NCBI GenBank assembly: GCA_033807695.1
Contig: CM066300.1
Coordinates: 2,294,001-2,358,000 of the forward strand
Reading direction: 5' to 3'
Source of the DNA: Daedaleopsis sinensis
Lineage: Eukaryota; Basidiomycota; Agaricomycetes; Polyporales; Polyporaceae
DNA length: 64,000 bases
Shown here one piece after another: positions 9,826-22,500 of this stretch (positions are counted from its first letter, which is position 1; every line of letters begins with the position of its first letter). The notes beneath the pieces are model-generated. The model searched no databases. It was not told where the DNA came from and worked only from the letters and a program-made list of their open reading frames with translations. The position numbers and the translations under genes are program-made.

Positions 9826-12800
9826 TCAGACGTAATCCGTATTCTCCAACTCCTTCTCGAGCTCTTTGATCGCTTCGAAGATGCAGCCTAAAGCAATATA
9901 CGCAAAACTTCGTGCCCCGAAGCTGTCGCCCTCTTTATGAGCAAGACGGTATGCGATCCAACTCCGCCGTAACGAGTCCACGTTGGTCATGTCGTCACCA
10001 CTGGAGATCACATCCCAGGCGTTGCTCACTGAGGTGGCGGTGTGCTCCCTCATCTGCGACATGAGGTCTTTTCTCTTGCGAGGCTGCGAGCATTTCGCCA
10101 CGATGGTTCCAATCTTTGGCGATGAGTGTGCATTATATCAGACAACTGATCTAGGATGATAAAGACAGGATTGGACTTACCACTGCTTCCTCCTCTGTAA
10201 GCATACTTGACCGCGTATGCGAGAGCGTGTAGTCGGCGCAGATAGCACGCAGCGCAGCAACGTAGACCCCATAGTGCTCCCATATTCCCGCAATGACGTT
10301 GTCGTCACTCTCCTCCGGATCGATGAACTCCCCCACTCGCTCTCGAACGGCATCCAGGACCTCGTCCGGCTCGTCCGGCTCTCGGTAGAAGTGGTCGAGA
10401 ACGTTTGCAAGTTGCTCGTCGCCGTTCGCCCCCTCTATGTTTCGCCGCTGCCGCCGCGCAACACGCCTCACCTCTCCAGGAGCCTGTAGGACAATAGATC
10501 GGTAGAGCTTGCCAATCGCACGCGTACTCGGGTAGTATTCTTCGTCATTCTCCCTAGTGATTATCTCCGGTGCGTTCCAGTCCGGCTTCGCCCGTCTGTT
10601 CTTGAGTTCTGGAATCTGCTCGATTGGTACAGGCAGCCCGCTCTTGGGGTAGTCAACGGCTTTGCTGTGGAGCTCAGCAAGCTTGAGGCAATCCTCGTCG
10701 AAAATTCCCTCCGTGCTCTGGTCGGCGAGAATCAACCACCTCGTGGCTATAACACCCAGGGTCTGTTGCGTGTTGTACATCAGTATGCACCAGATACGAT
10801 ATAATATGGACACCCACGTCGCTGTTGATGTATTCCGCTACGAATTCTGCCACGTCCCTCATGGTGCTCTCATGTGGGATTAGCTTCCTTCTCGCCGGCT
10901 CGTAATTCGCTGCTTCACTTTTGTGGGTCGGCAAGAGCTCCGGCCGTGTTGTCACGTTGTACTCGTCTCCATCCAAGTCGCCTCCGCCTAAGCATGAAGG
11001 CAGCGGCCGCACACCTATGATTGCTCGATCAGCAATCAGAGATACGAAAATATCAGGCATACGGTACCGCATACCTCGAGTGGGAAATACGATGGTGTTT
11101 CTCAACGGTTCTCGGGCGAACGGTGAGTCGGGCGGTGGTCTTCCGATGGCATAGACAACTTGAGCGTCCCCGGGGTGGATCACGGGGGAGCGAGTGACCA
11201 GTACACGACCCTCGAGATATATGAGTTCGGTTTCCTTCGGCGAGTCCACGCATATGAAGACCTCGCCCTCCTCGAGATAGCCATAAGAATCGGCAACACC
11301 GACCAGCGTCCAACTGTCCCTTCCTGGAACGGGGATCCTGGCGTGATGCTTGAGTTCTCGTAAAACATGGTTGATCGCGAAGTCCATCATCTGTCGCCAG
11401 AACTCGTCATGTTGTAGGGGCCCCAGCCCAAGCTTGTGAAGGCCGAGTAGCACCGACGTCAGGCGGAACGACGCTCCAAGCCCGTGGCTCTCAAGCAATC
11501 GAGCAGATGCCTCGAGCGACTCGAGCGACCGGTTAGCCGCACTGACCGCATCGTCCTGGAGTGATTGGAACACCTCGTACGGTACTCCTAGACCCTCAAG
11601 GAGCATGATGAGAGGCCTGTTTAAGTAGAAGGGGCTGGGGGTATCGAAAGCCCTGGCGATATCGATCGTGGAGGAAGAGGGGGCTTCAAACTTGATCATA
11701 GAAGGCCGGATGAGGATGGACCTTTCAGGGAGTGCGTAGTCGACGCTCAACATCCCCTTGGACCCTTGAAACCGTACTTGATATGCACGGGGATAAGTCC
11801 GGTTCTGGCGTCCGCGACGTCGTCGTTCCTGCAGCCGTCGCCAGATCTCTCTCGCGAGCTGCGGCGAAATGGACCCAGCTCCATCTGTGAAAGCGTACAT
11901 CCCACTCGCATCCTTGATGTCCTCGGCTATGATCACCTGCCCGACGTCGATGGACACGGAAGCGTCTGTAGCCGTGAATGCCTGTGAGATCCTGGCGGCA
12001 TATCTAGCCGGGCAGTAGATGAGGTTTGGGTCGAAAGAAAGCTGTTTGAAGTTCCCCAGACTTCTGATAATCGAAGCGGCGTCGATTGTCTGCAAGGTGC
12101 CGTGTTCGTCTACATGCTGAAACGGTTTGACGAACCACACGGCATGTTCCTTCAGCGCCGATTGAGAATATGCTAGGAAGTCAAACTTTCTACCAGCCAC
12201 CGCAAACCCATCCAACAGGATGGGCTTGACCCTACGGTCGATGAAGCCCCGTCCGTCAATCTCACGATCAAAGCGGAACTGTAGGCGATTCTCGTCCTGG
12301 AATAAAACGCGTAGGAAAGATTCTTGGTTCGCGTGGTATGTCCGCATGACGCGATTAGAACGCTCGGGGAAGGGCCCTTCGAGGAGCATGGTGGTAGGAG
12401 TGATGATGACGCGATGGCACTGGAAAGGAGAGCTCGATGGGTCTCGGGGGGCTGGGTCCTCATAAACGAAACTCGTCCGAACTCGGGAGAAGAGTTCGAC
12501 CAAAGGGTCCGAATACGTGAGTGCTGGTCGCCCTGCCGGCAGGTGGCCTTCGAGATCATCCACTTCCAAGGCACCATACCAGTACAATGTCTGGGCATGC
12601 GAGTAGAATTTTCGAAGAAAAGCGACTGTGTAGCTGGGACCTCTGAGCTGAAGGATGTCCTCGATCTGGGCACGGAGAGATAAGACTTCGTCAAAGCTCA
12701 GGAGCCAAGACCGCACCAAGGCCTCGATCTGGAATGCGATAGTCCAGGGAAGAGTGAGCAGCCAATCATCATACTCCTGGCACCGCGCTGAGGAAAATAC

Positions 12801-13781
12801 CTGTCGTCTTTCGATGGAATAAGCGAGGTCGTAAACGTGAACGTGTGCTTCCCGCGCGAAATCCTTGAAGTTGCGCAGGTCGTCAACTAGCAGGCGCATG
12901 GACAAGGATATGTATGGGGCCGTGGGAGCGTGATCATCGGTGAAAGAGCTCCAGCGCTGTCGTGGTGGATCACGGTCACTGAAGATGTTGAAGAAACTGT
13001 GATTTTCGGACTGGAATGAGGGTGGGTGCATGAGGGAGAAATGGATAGCGGGGCGTCTGGATGGCTGATCCTCCACGCTTGCGGAGACCCAGTAGATCTG
13101 ACTGGCGTGGATAACAATGAGACGCGATACATCGCTCTCCATCTGCTGGAAGATCGATCCAAGTCTGCCAGTCAACAAGTGGATGTCGTCGTCTAGTATG
13201 GATGATGGTCCTGTGGGGGAGTCACCGTTGGCACTGGCACGATTGTTCGACTGGTCCATCTTTACGCAGAACTCCCTCCGGGCCCCGTTGAAGGTGAGAC
13301 GCGCCGAACACTCCTTCTCCCATTCGACGGAGTACACCGAGTCGCGGCATTCCCACCCAAACTGGATGGTGGAGACTTTGACTGAAAGGGCATTGAGCTC
13401 CGAATTCTTCTCCTCCCTCTCGTATGCCTCCCTAGGGTCTTGGAAGGGTGAGGACTGGATACGGCGTAGCACATCCGGGCGCGCTGAGTGTCTACTTCGT
13501 TCAAACTGAAGGCGACTTGCTCCAATGATCACCGAGCGTTGTGGATCCCGGCCACCATACATAGCAAGGAACCTTTGGGCGAGATCCGGGGAAGGGAAGG
13601 TGAGCGCACCCGTTCGCGGCTTTCCGCGATTTTTCCTGTTCTGATGTATGCGCACCTCGAAATTGAAAGGAGGGTTGGTGAAGTCGGATCGGAATGGGGG
13701 CATGTGGAGAATGTTGGATAGTTCAAGCTTCAGCTTCGTGTGCGATGTAGATTGTGGGATGTTTATGATGAAAGTTTCCAT
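9826..13781 (-). CDS. RNA-dependent RNA polymerase, RNA-silencing type (copy A)
   Basis: Four exons (13781-11075, 11014-10818, 10762-10181, 10113-9826) give 1,257 aa. The start METFIINIPQSTSHTKLKLE aligns with the start of copy B. The RdRP core begins near residue 454 (CHRVIITPTTMLLEGPFPER) and includes FTDGAGSISPQLA, YQVRFQGSKGMLSVDY and the catalytic loop CLGGGDLDGDEYNV with the metal-binding DLDGD at residues 915-919 (10965-10979). Eukaryotic cellular RdRPs turn single-stranded RNA into dsRNA for Dicer in quelling or siRNA pathways; DLDGD is the canonical form. The N-terminal ~450 residues have no domain I recognise but match copy B throughout. Its first intron (60 nt) is in frame without a stop and lies just before the catalytic loop. 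Confidence 0.92.
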
Positions 13782-14479
13782 ATTGCGCGCAATTCGTACT
13801 GGACGGGCTAGTGGGACTGCAAGGGAGTAGTTTATTGGAATGGCCCTTGTCTTCACCCCTGTTATATACTTGACTATCAGCGGTGGGATTCGACGCAGCA
13901 CCAGGAAGTCGCACATACATGTCACGAGAACAATCACTGACTGCCGCAGCATCCATTGTGGTTATCTTGCGTCCTTGGAAGCAGGGTCCGACACCGTATC
14001 TTGATAACGATGATAACATCGGAATTTTTGAAGCTTAAATCATCACGAAGTAAGTACCGCGATGGCTATAACTGCGACCGAGATGCACACTTAGCGCTAT
14101 GCTCGTATTACCGCAGCATACACTACATCGCACGGCCCGTTCATTGTTAACCCATGACCCTATTGCATTTTCTGACCGCTCACCTCCTCTTTTGTGACGC
14201 TGTCAAACGATCTGTGGGACGAACAATGTCTGCGGACATCAGAGCGCAGTGTATGACTTGACGCGAGGTCATTGCAAAAGGAAGGGGGAATTGCCTCAAG
14301 GCGTTAACGAAAACGCACGATCACTCATCATACTCCCTCCTCTATGTCACTGCGATATATATCTAGATAGCACAGGTGAAGTACACGAGGCACGAATAAA
14401 GATGTCAGGGCAGAAGAAAAGATATACAAGTATAAATCTTATATCGCATGAATGACGCAGTGCAGGCTTGTTGCAAGAA
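13782..14479. other. spacer between the two RdRP genes
   Basis: About 700 bp separate the start of copy A from the stop of copy B (both minus strand). The stretch must hold the promoter of A and the terminator region of B. The copy-A frame stays open for 57 codons upstream of its ATG, but from a non-ATG codon and without similarity to copy B. Nothing else is supportable. Confidence 0.5.
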
Positions 14480-17400
14480 TCACCCACTATATGGTTCATT
14501 AATTGCGAGACAATGATAAGAGATAGGCAACAGAACGTACCGTCTCGACTGGGTGCGCTGTTCTTCCTCGATCTCCTTGATAGCGTCGAATATCCCACCC
14601 AACGCGATCCACCCGAAGCTTCGCGCGCCAAACATGTCGCCCTCCAGGCCCGCCAGGCGATACGCAATCCATGCACGACGGAGGGACTCTTCGGACACCA
14701 TGTCTTCGTCTCCGGAGATTTCGCCTTTGACACTACCGACGAGAGTGGCCGTCTGCTCCCTCATCTGCGACATAACATCCTTCCTTTTCCGGGGCTGAGA
14801 ACATTTTGCAACGATAGTCCCCACCTTGTACAGAACAGAACAAGGGTTTAGTTGGTGTACGCTGACAAGAGTTGCAACTTACAACGGCCTCCTCTTCCGT
14901 AAGCATTGCGGATCGTGTATGCGAGAGGGTGTGGTCGGCGCAAATAGCACGCAGCTGGGAGACGTAGGTGTTGTACAGTTCCCAGATGGATGTGACAGTT
15001 TCGTCGTCATAATCGTCGGTCGCGATGAAGTCAGCGACGCGTTCTTGAACGGCGTAGACAACGTCGTCGTCCACGGATGGCGCTTCAGCATAGAAGTGGT
15101 CAAGCATGTCAGCGACCTGTTCGTCATGCTTCGCGTCTGGTAGATGCCGCCGCTGGAACCTGACGACACGCTCCACCATGGCTACAGCAGGCAAGTCGAT
15201 TGAGCGGAACAGCTTGCCGATTGCTCTCTGGCTCTCGTAGAATCGGGAACTATCTCTGCTGATGGTTTCTGGGGCGCTCCAATCGGGTTTCACTTTGAAT
15301 GGTGGCTTGGGTATGAGCTGTAAAGGGACTGGTTGTCCACTCTTTGGGTAGTCGACAGCATCGCTATGGAGAGCAGCGAGCTTAAGGCAGGCAGGATCTA
15401 GAATTCCCTCGTCGCTTTGATCTGCGATGGTCAACCATGTCGTTGCGATTATACCCAGGGTCTACACGAATTATTTAGTTGCGTGATCATCGCAGGGGAT
15501 CCGTATCATCAAGATTCACTCACGTCACTATTGATATATTCTGCAACGAATTCGGCCACGTCCTTCATGGTACTTTCGTGCTCCACGAGCTTCTTGGGGG
15601 CAGGCTCGTATGATGCCGGCTGGTATCGTTTCCGGGGCAAAAGATCGCCTCTCGTGGTGACATTGTATACATCACCATCGAGATCACCGCCGCCTAAGCA
15701 AGAAGGGAGCGGCCGTTGGCCTGGGTCGAGACTGTGAGCACATATTTGACACTTTCGTAGAGTGGTAACGTACCTCGGATGGAGAACACTATGGTGTTGC
15801 GCAGCGACTCTCGCGCAAACGGGGACCCGACAGGCGGTCTGCCGATTGCTCGAACCACCTGAACGTCGCCAGGATGGATAGTAGGCGATCGAGACACAAG
15901 AATGTCACCTTCCAGATAGATGAGGCCAGACTCGTACTGAGAGTCTACACAGACGAAGACTTCTCCGTCGTGTAGGTATCCATGAACATCGGCGACTCCA
16001 ACCAGGGTCCAACTCTCGTCTCCTGGAACTGGGATCCTTGCATGATGCTTCAGTTCTCGCAGAACATGATTCACAGCAAAGGCCATCATCTGTCGCCAGA
16101 AGATGTCGTCATTGAGTGGGCCGACACCAAGCTTGTGGAGGCCGAGAAACGCAGAGGTGAGTCGGAAGGAAGCTCCAAGACCGTGAATCTCTAGCAACCT
16201 GGCAGAGAGTTCGAGGGAGTTGATGGACCTCTTCGCTTCACGAACGGCATTGTCTTGGAGAACCTTGAAGACTTCATAACGTACGCCGAGACCCTCTAAA
16301 AGCATGATGAGAGGGCGGTTTAGATAGTACTGACCAGGCTTGTCGAAGGCCCGTGCAATCTCAATCATGAGGGAACGGGGCGCTTCGAACTTGATCATAG
16401 AGGGTCGTAGAAGGATGGATCTACCGGGGAGGGTGTGGTCGACGCTCAGCATTCCCTTGGACCCCTGAAACCGGATCTGGTAAGCTCGCGGATATGTTCT
16501 GTTCTGACGTCCTCGGCGTCGCTTTTCCCGCAGCGCATGCCATATCTCCATCGCGAGCTGAGGAGAGATGGTGCCGACTCCGTCCGTGAACGCGTATTTC
16601 CCGGTCGCGTCCTTGATATCCCTGCCTTCCATGATCTGGCCGACTTCCATGGATATTGAGGCATCCGTCGCAGTGAATGCCTGAGAAATGCGCGCAGCAT
16701 AACGAGCAGGGCAGTGAATTAACGTTGGATCGAACGAGAGATTACGGAAGTTGCCCAGGCTCGCGATGATAGACGTGGCGTCGACGATTTGAGTGTTGCC
16801 ACGTTCATCCACGTGCCGGAATGGCTTGACGAACCAAACCGAGTGCTCCTTCAACGCGGATTGAGAGTAGGCGAGGAAGGTGAAATGGGCACCGGCAATT
16901 GTGATTCCGTCCAACAAGAGGCGCTTGACCCTGCGGTCGATGAAACTTCGTCCGTCCACGTCACGGTCGAATCGGTACTGAAGTCGGTTCTCGTCTTGGA
17001 AGCTGACGCGTAGGAAGCAATCCTGGTTACGATAGTACGTTCGCATGACCCTGTTGGAACGTTCGGGATACGGTCCCTCAAGGCTCATGGTCGATGGAGT
17101 AACGATCAGATGCAAACAGTGGAAGGGAGCAGTTACATCCCCGGTGAGCAGCGGTGTATCGAGCGGCTTGTAAACAAATTGGTCCCTGACTTGTGTGAAG
17201 AGTTCGGATACGCTGTTTGCTGTGTACGTCGGCTGGTGCTGAGGGTCCTGCTCTGGACGAAACTGGTCCGTTCCGTACCAAAAGCGTCTTGCTTGGCCAA
17301 TGAAGTCACGCAGGAGCGCAGCTGTGTATTCGCGCTTGTATTGCCGTAGGACTCGGTCAATAGGTTCGCGCAGGGAGAGGACCTCCGGCACGTCGACAAG

Positions 17401-18375
17401 CCAGGAGCGGAGGAGGGCTTCGATGTGGAACGCTACCGTCCATGGCAAACTTCTGAGCCAGAGGTCGTATCTTTCACGAAGACTGGCTGAGAAGAGACCG
17501 CGCCGCTCGATGGGATACGAGAAGCTGCCGAGTTGCACATGCGCGATACGGGCAAAGTGTCGGACGACATTAAGGTCATCCAAAGACACGCACTCTAGGC
17601 GGATCGCCAAGGAGGTGTAAGGCGCGACGGATGCGTGACTTTCGTCGAAAGCCGACCAACGTTGTCTCTGCGGCTGGCCACCGATCGCTTTTGCCATAGA
17701 AGCGACCATGGATTCCGACTCGAAGCTAGGGGGGTAGCTGAGGGAGAAGAAGATTGTGGGACTTCTGGTCGACTCATGAACGCTGGCAGAGATCCATAAG
17801 ACTTGACTAACCCGGATAGCGATGATGCGAGTGTCGTCTAGCGGCTCTAGCCCTGGCACCTGCACTCGAAACTCCCGCCTATCTCCGTCGAAGCAAAGGA
17901 TGGCATAGCCTCTCCTCTCCCATTCGACGGAATAGACATGATCACGACATTCCCACCCAAATTGAATGGTCTTGAGCCGGACGATGGTAGTGCGAAGTTC
18001 GGTGGTTTGCTGCTCGCGTGCCTGCGCTACACGGGGATCTTCATATTGCATTCTACGCACTCGCTCGAGAGTCTCGCGGCGGGGGGGCTTGTGACTTCGA
18101 TCGAAGAAGACACGGATAGTCCCTAACAAGAGCTGACATCGAGCATCCTTCCCGCCGTAATATTCGAGGAATTTGTTCCCAATATCCTCAGTGGGGAGAG
18201 TGAGGGAAGCGCTTCTCCAAGCACCGGGTCGCTTCTGGGGGAACAGGTAGACCTCGAAGTTGAAAATATTGTCGATCGATGGGAGGAAAGGCGGTCGATG
18301 AAGGATGTTGGCAAGCTCCATCTTCAGCTTGTGGACGTCGGTGCCAAAGGCAACACGTGATAGATGGATCTCCAT
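14480..18375 (-). CDS. RNA-dependent RNA polymerase, RNA-silencing type (copy B)
   Basis: Exons 18375-15774, 15720-15524, 15461-14883, 14824-14541 and probably a 7-nt last exon 14486-14480 give 1,222 aa. The RdRP core starts near residue 417 (CLHLIVTPSTMSLEGPYPER) and carries FTDGVGTISPQLAMEIW, YQIRFQGSKGMLSVDH and the catalytic DLDGD at residues 880-884 (15671-15685). The first three introns fall at the same codons as in copy A, and the two proteins are similar from the first residues to the AIKE region near the end, so the pair arose by tandem duplication. The last intron (54 nt) is in frame, stop-free and ends just before the same TGA, so the final residues are uncertain. The start MEIHLSRVAFGTDVHKLKME was chosen by alignment with copy A; upstream in-frame Met codons exist (the frame reaches 18495). 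Confidence 0.9.
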
Positions 18376-19531
18376 TGCAGCAAGCGACTTGGTGTATTCA
18401 GGTATCGCGGAGAGAGGGTGCGGGGAGGGAAGAGATGCTCTACAACAGTATCCGATTAGCATAGACGTCCCCCAGCTCCTATAGGCCATGGCCATGGTAG
18501 ATATCTATAAGATTATGGCCTCAAATACTGACCTCTATAGCTTCAAGGAGCTGATAACGTTGATGAACGCGAAAGAGCTTCCTCTTTATGAACGAGGTGA
18601 GGTAGAGTGAGGTCGTGTTCGTTACTGTTATGGAGCGACGAGGAGAAACACACGGTATGCCCGGTGAGGGATGGGTCGAAGGGTAAGGCAGATAGGAGGT
18701 GCGACTTTATGGACACAACTCTACCGCAGCATGAGGGGATATGGGAGAGCGTGCGCATTTGACTTCCGCACATCAGCTAGTCATGCGCCCCCAATACCGA
18801 AGACCAAATATGAGAGCGCACGCGAAACTACAGAAGGACTCACATCGACGCTAGACTGTCCAAGTCGTACTCGATGTACTAGTAGCAGGACCAAGAGACG
18901 ACAATGTTTGGATTCCACCGGACGTGGCAAGAATCGACGGGATTTGAGACCTCGTATCAAAGTCACGGTGGTGTATAGGCTCCAGGAAATAACTGTTTCA
19001 GTTCTCTACGACCGGACGCGATCTTGTCCTCAATTTTACCCTGAGTGCAAAGTTTAGTGGTGATCAACAGGGGAAGGGTAATTCACTGACAACGTCACTG
19101 AGATGTCTATTTCTTTCAAACTCACTGCGAATCCATCCCACAGTCTCCAGTCTAGTATTCGTGTTTGGTATTGCTACAGCCCATGTAAGAGAGGCTGGCT
19201 GAAGGAGAATATTAGATGCGCACATCTTGTTGCTCTGATGGCCTGTCGGTAGAGATTCAATGCTCGCTGCTTGAGGATGAAATGCTTCAAGGTCAACTGG
19301 TGCATATGACGGGACGCTAGCAGCCGATCCAGGGCAAGGGAAGACGTGATTAAGGAGAAGAGAGAGACAACCAACCAGTTCAGAGAGGGCCTCTGGCGGA
19401 GCGACCAGAAGTGACCAGCGCTTGACGCGTGGACCGACCAATTGAGTGGCAAGTGACACGGAAAAGGTCAAACCCGTCCGCACTGCAGATCATCGTCCTC
19501 CTCTCCCCTCCTCCTCCGTTTCCCTTCCGGC
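18376..19531. other. intergenic: divergent promoters of RdRP copy B and the 4E-T-like gene
   Basis: The flanking genes point away from each other, so both promoters lie in this 1.15 kb. No domain-bearing ORF, tRNA or repeat was seen. The last ~60 bp before 19531 is pyrimidine-rich (cctcctctcccctcctcctccg), typical of basidiomycete core promoters. Confidence 0.5.
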
Positions 19532-22500
19532 ATGGCATCCCAAGACCTCGAAAGCGCACTCTCGGTTGCCAACACAGACCCCGTTACTCCTCCCACAGCA
19601 GACCCAGTCGACGACGTAGTAGAAGCCACGGCCAAAGTTTCTTTGCAGGACGAAGTGACAGCCAATTCGGACGAGAAAATCAGCAATGCTCCGTCTCGCC
19701 CTCTCAAGGTCTACACTCGCCATGAGTTGCTTCTTATCTCCAAGTCTCCTCTGGTTGGCTTACCAGAAGGCATGCCCGCCTTAAAAGCTTGGTTCGGGTA
19801 TGTCCTCCTCTATAATCGCCATTTTGGTATATTCAACTGCGCTCAGTGATTGGCACGAGCAAGTTGGGAATAAGAAAGAATCCGAGCCGACCTCCGCAAC
19901 CACGAACACAAGGGATCGCCGGTGCGTTACGTTCTCAGTGTCCTGCACAACATGCTCATTCTCTTCACCAGCTTCCGTAGAGATGCGGATGATAGTGGTA
20001 TGTAAATTCTCAATAATGTTGCAATCGTTCACTTCACCCACTTGACCTACAGATGCTACTCGCCCATCCTTCCGTTCTGGCCTGTCTCAGCCTTCCCAGA
20101 TGGGCAATTTCCGTCACCAGTCTATCCGTACGGCAGACAGGACAAGCGATAAAGACCTTGGTAGGGAACGTGAGCGGGATCTTCGTGACCGTGAAGGTCA
20201 AGAACACTTGAGAAATGTGAGTGTCGTAGTCTCCGTATAACCAACCATCCTATCTCAAGTCCTGCGCGCAGCTCTCCGACAAGTATGACCGTGAACGTGC
20301 CCTTTCATCGGCATCAACGCTTCGCAACAAAGAACGTGATGCTGCCCCCCATCTTTCTGGAACCTCAGCTTCACGTCTAGCACAGTCACAAGGGAGTGGT
20401 CGCCGTGGAGAAGGCCGGGACCCACCCAAGAGGAAGGCTGGTGAAAACAGTGATGACTGGCGGAGAGGTGCATTATTTCCATTCTATGTTGGCTGTAATT
20501 AACAATTCTTGCAGGCGCAGAACCTAGCAAGGCAGGACGCGATGATAGTGCGTGTATCAGACCTCAGTGCAACTTCTATAACTGAAACGTCTTGGCAGGG
20601 ACTGACTCTCGTCGAGATCGCGACACTCGTGAAAGACCACGCTCACGCGTCCGGGACTCTTCTAGAACCAGGCGTGACCCCTCGACCACTAGACGTGACC
20701 GCGAAGATCGGGACCGACCACCTCGCGAACGACGTGGCGATAACGACCGCGATGACAGGAGAGACAGAGAAGATCGGCGCGACAGAGATGATTTTACCCG
20801 CCGTGAATGGGATGATGACCGAGACCGCGACGACCACCTTCCGAGGGATGGCCGGGATCGTTTTGATCCTGGACGTCGCACTAATCGTGACACTGACCGC
20901 GATGCTGAGGAAGATCCTAGGCGTTGGAGGGATGATGGTCGACGAGATGACCGAATGGCTGCCCGTCGGGAACGGGAGCCACGTGAGCGCGGTTGGGATC
21001 GGTTCGAAGATCGCGACCGGGAGAGGCCTTCTGGCGGTGACGACCGGGACGCGCGCAGTCGTCGCGGTACTGGACGCGACAGACGGTTGGGCACTGACGA
21101 TACGAAAGACAGAGATGATCGACGAGACCGGGAGAAAGACCGTGAAGCGGAACCAGCTTGGATGGAGACCTACATCCCGACCACCCCGGGCGGCGGCATC
21201 CTCGGGGGCAAAAGCGTTGACGGCGAACTCGATAGCATACAGGCCTGGAAGAAGGGTATGAAGGAGAAAGAACGGAAGGAGAAGGGTGAGGTCAACGCGG
21301 ACGGTGGCAAGGTAGTTGGCTCCAATGGCGCCAGTAACCAATCACCTCCTCCCACCTCTACTGCAAGCACGGAAGCTCCTATGGACGAGATCCAGCTTTT
21401 CAAAATGATGATGAGGCGCGAGGCAGAGAAGAAAGAGGGCGAAAAGACACAGAATGGTCTTCTCAACCACTCGTTAGCCGAATCAGCTCCTCCCGGTCTG
21501 TCGAGTAGCCCGTCCCTCCAAAGTCAGAAGAGTGAATCTGGAAGTGTCGCGGGTGCGTTGTCGTACATCCTGCATGTGGATATTTGTGTTCTGATGACAC
21601 CGGAGCAGACCCCATCGTTGCACAACGCTCCTCTGAAGCGCCCCGGGCGTTCACTCATGAAAGCTCAAAGTCGTCTCCTCGGCCTGATGTCAATCATCCT
21701 GCTCCCCTGCCTTCGTCCCTGCCTGCCTTGCATCCAGGTCCTGTGGAGTCGAGTCGCCTCCCAGATGGTTCTAGTCCCTCTTTGGACCGCTTCTCCGAGG
21801 CCTCGCGTGTGGTAGGACCCCGTCTTGGTCAAGCAACGCCTGGCATTGCCCCTCCTGCCGCAAATTCACATGCGCTGCCTCTTGCCGATCTTTCCGCTCC
21901 TAGTCCTTCTGCCAACACCTTTAACCCTCCACCTGGTTCTCGTGTGCTGGCTCTCAAGTCACGTGTTCCCTCCGGCGCATCCGGTGTGCCTCCAAGCATG
22001 TCCCAACTACCTCCCGGCGTCACTGCCCCTCATATACACGGGCTACCACCTGGTGTTACCGTCTCGGAGGCAGTACCTAACGACATGCCGTTTGGAGGCC
22101 CACGGATGACACCTTCAGAGTCGTCCCGTGGGATCAGGAGTTTCTCTCCCCTCAGCAACGGGTCGCAACCTAACGCGCCTCTTGAGGATCTGCGGGAGTC
22201 TCTGCATATGGCACAGATGGCCGACGGACTCCGTCGGACCTCCGGCTCTGCTGCTGAAAGAGCCATCCTCGGACTCCCCGGCGAAGCGGGTCCCCAATAC
22301 GGCGAAATTGGCGGACCGCAGGCCGGTTCGTTCTCTGGTGGAGTTCCCATCGACGGAGGTAATGTGCCTGGTGGCGGCAACTATGCGGGGAACAAGGGAA
22401 GTCGGTTTGCGAAGTTCTTCGACTCGAAGGTCAGGGAGGTGCCCACCGCTGGCCCACGTCTCAGTCAGCAGATGCCAGGCATGTCTCCGGCGATCCCGCA

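Noticed and set aside
13782..13952. N-terminal extension of RdRP copy A
   Set aside because: The frame is open for 57 codons upstream but starts at a non-ATG codon and has no counterpart in copy B, whose start aligns with METFIINI.
20643..21341. antisense ORF opposite the RD-rich region of the 4E-T-like gene
   Set aside because: RD/DR repeat codons read backwards give open Ser/Arg or Val/Ile-rich frames. The sense frame has consistent splicing on both sides.
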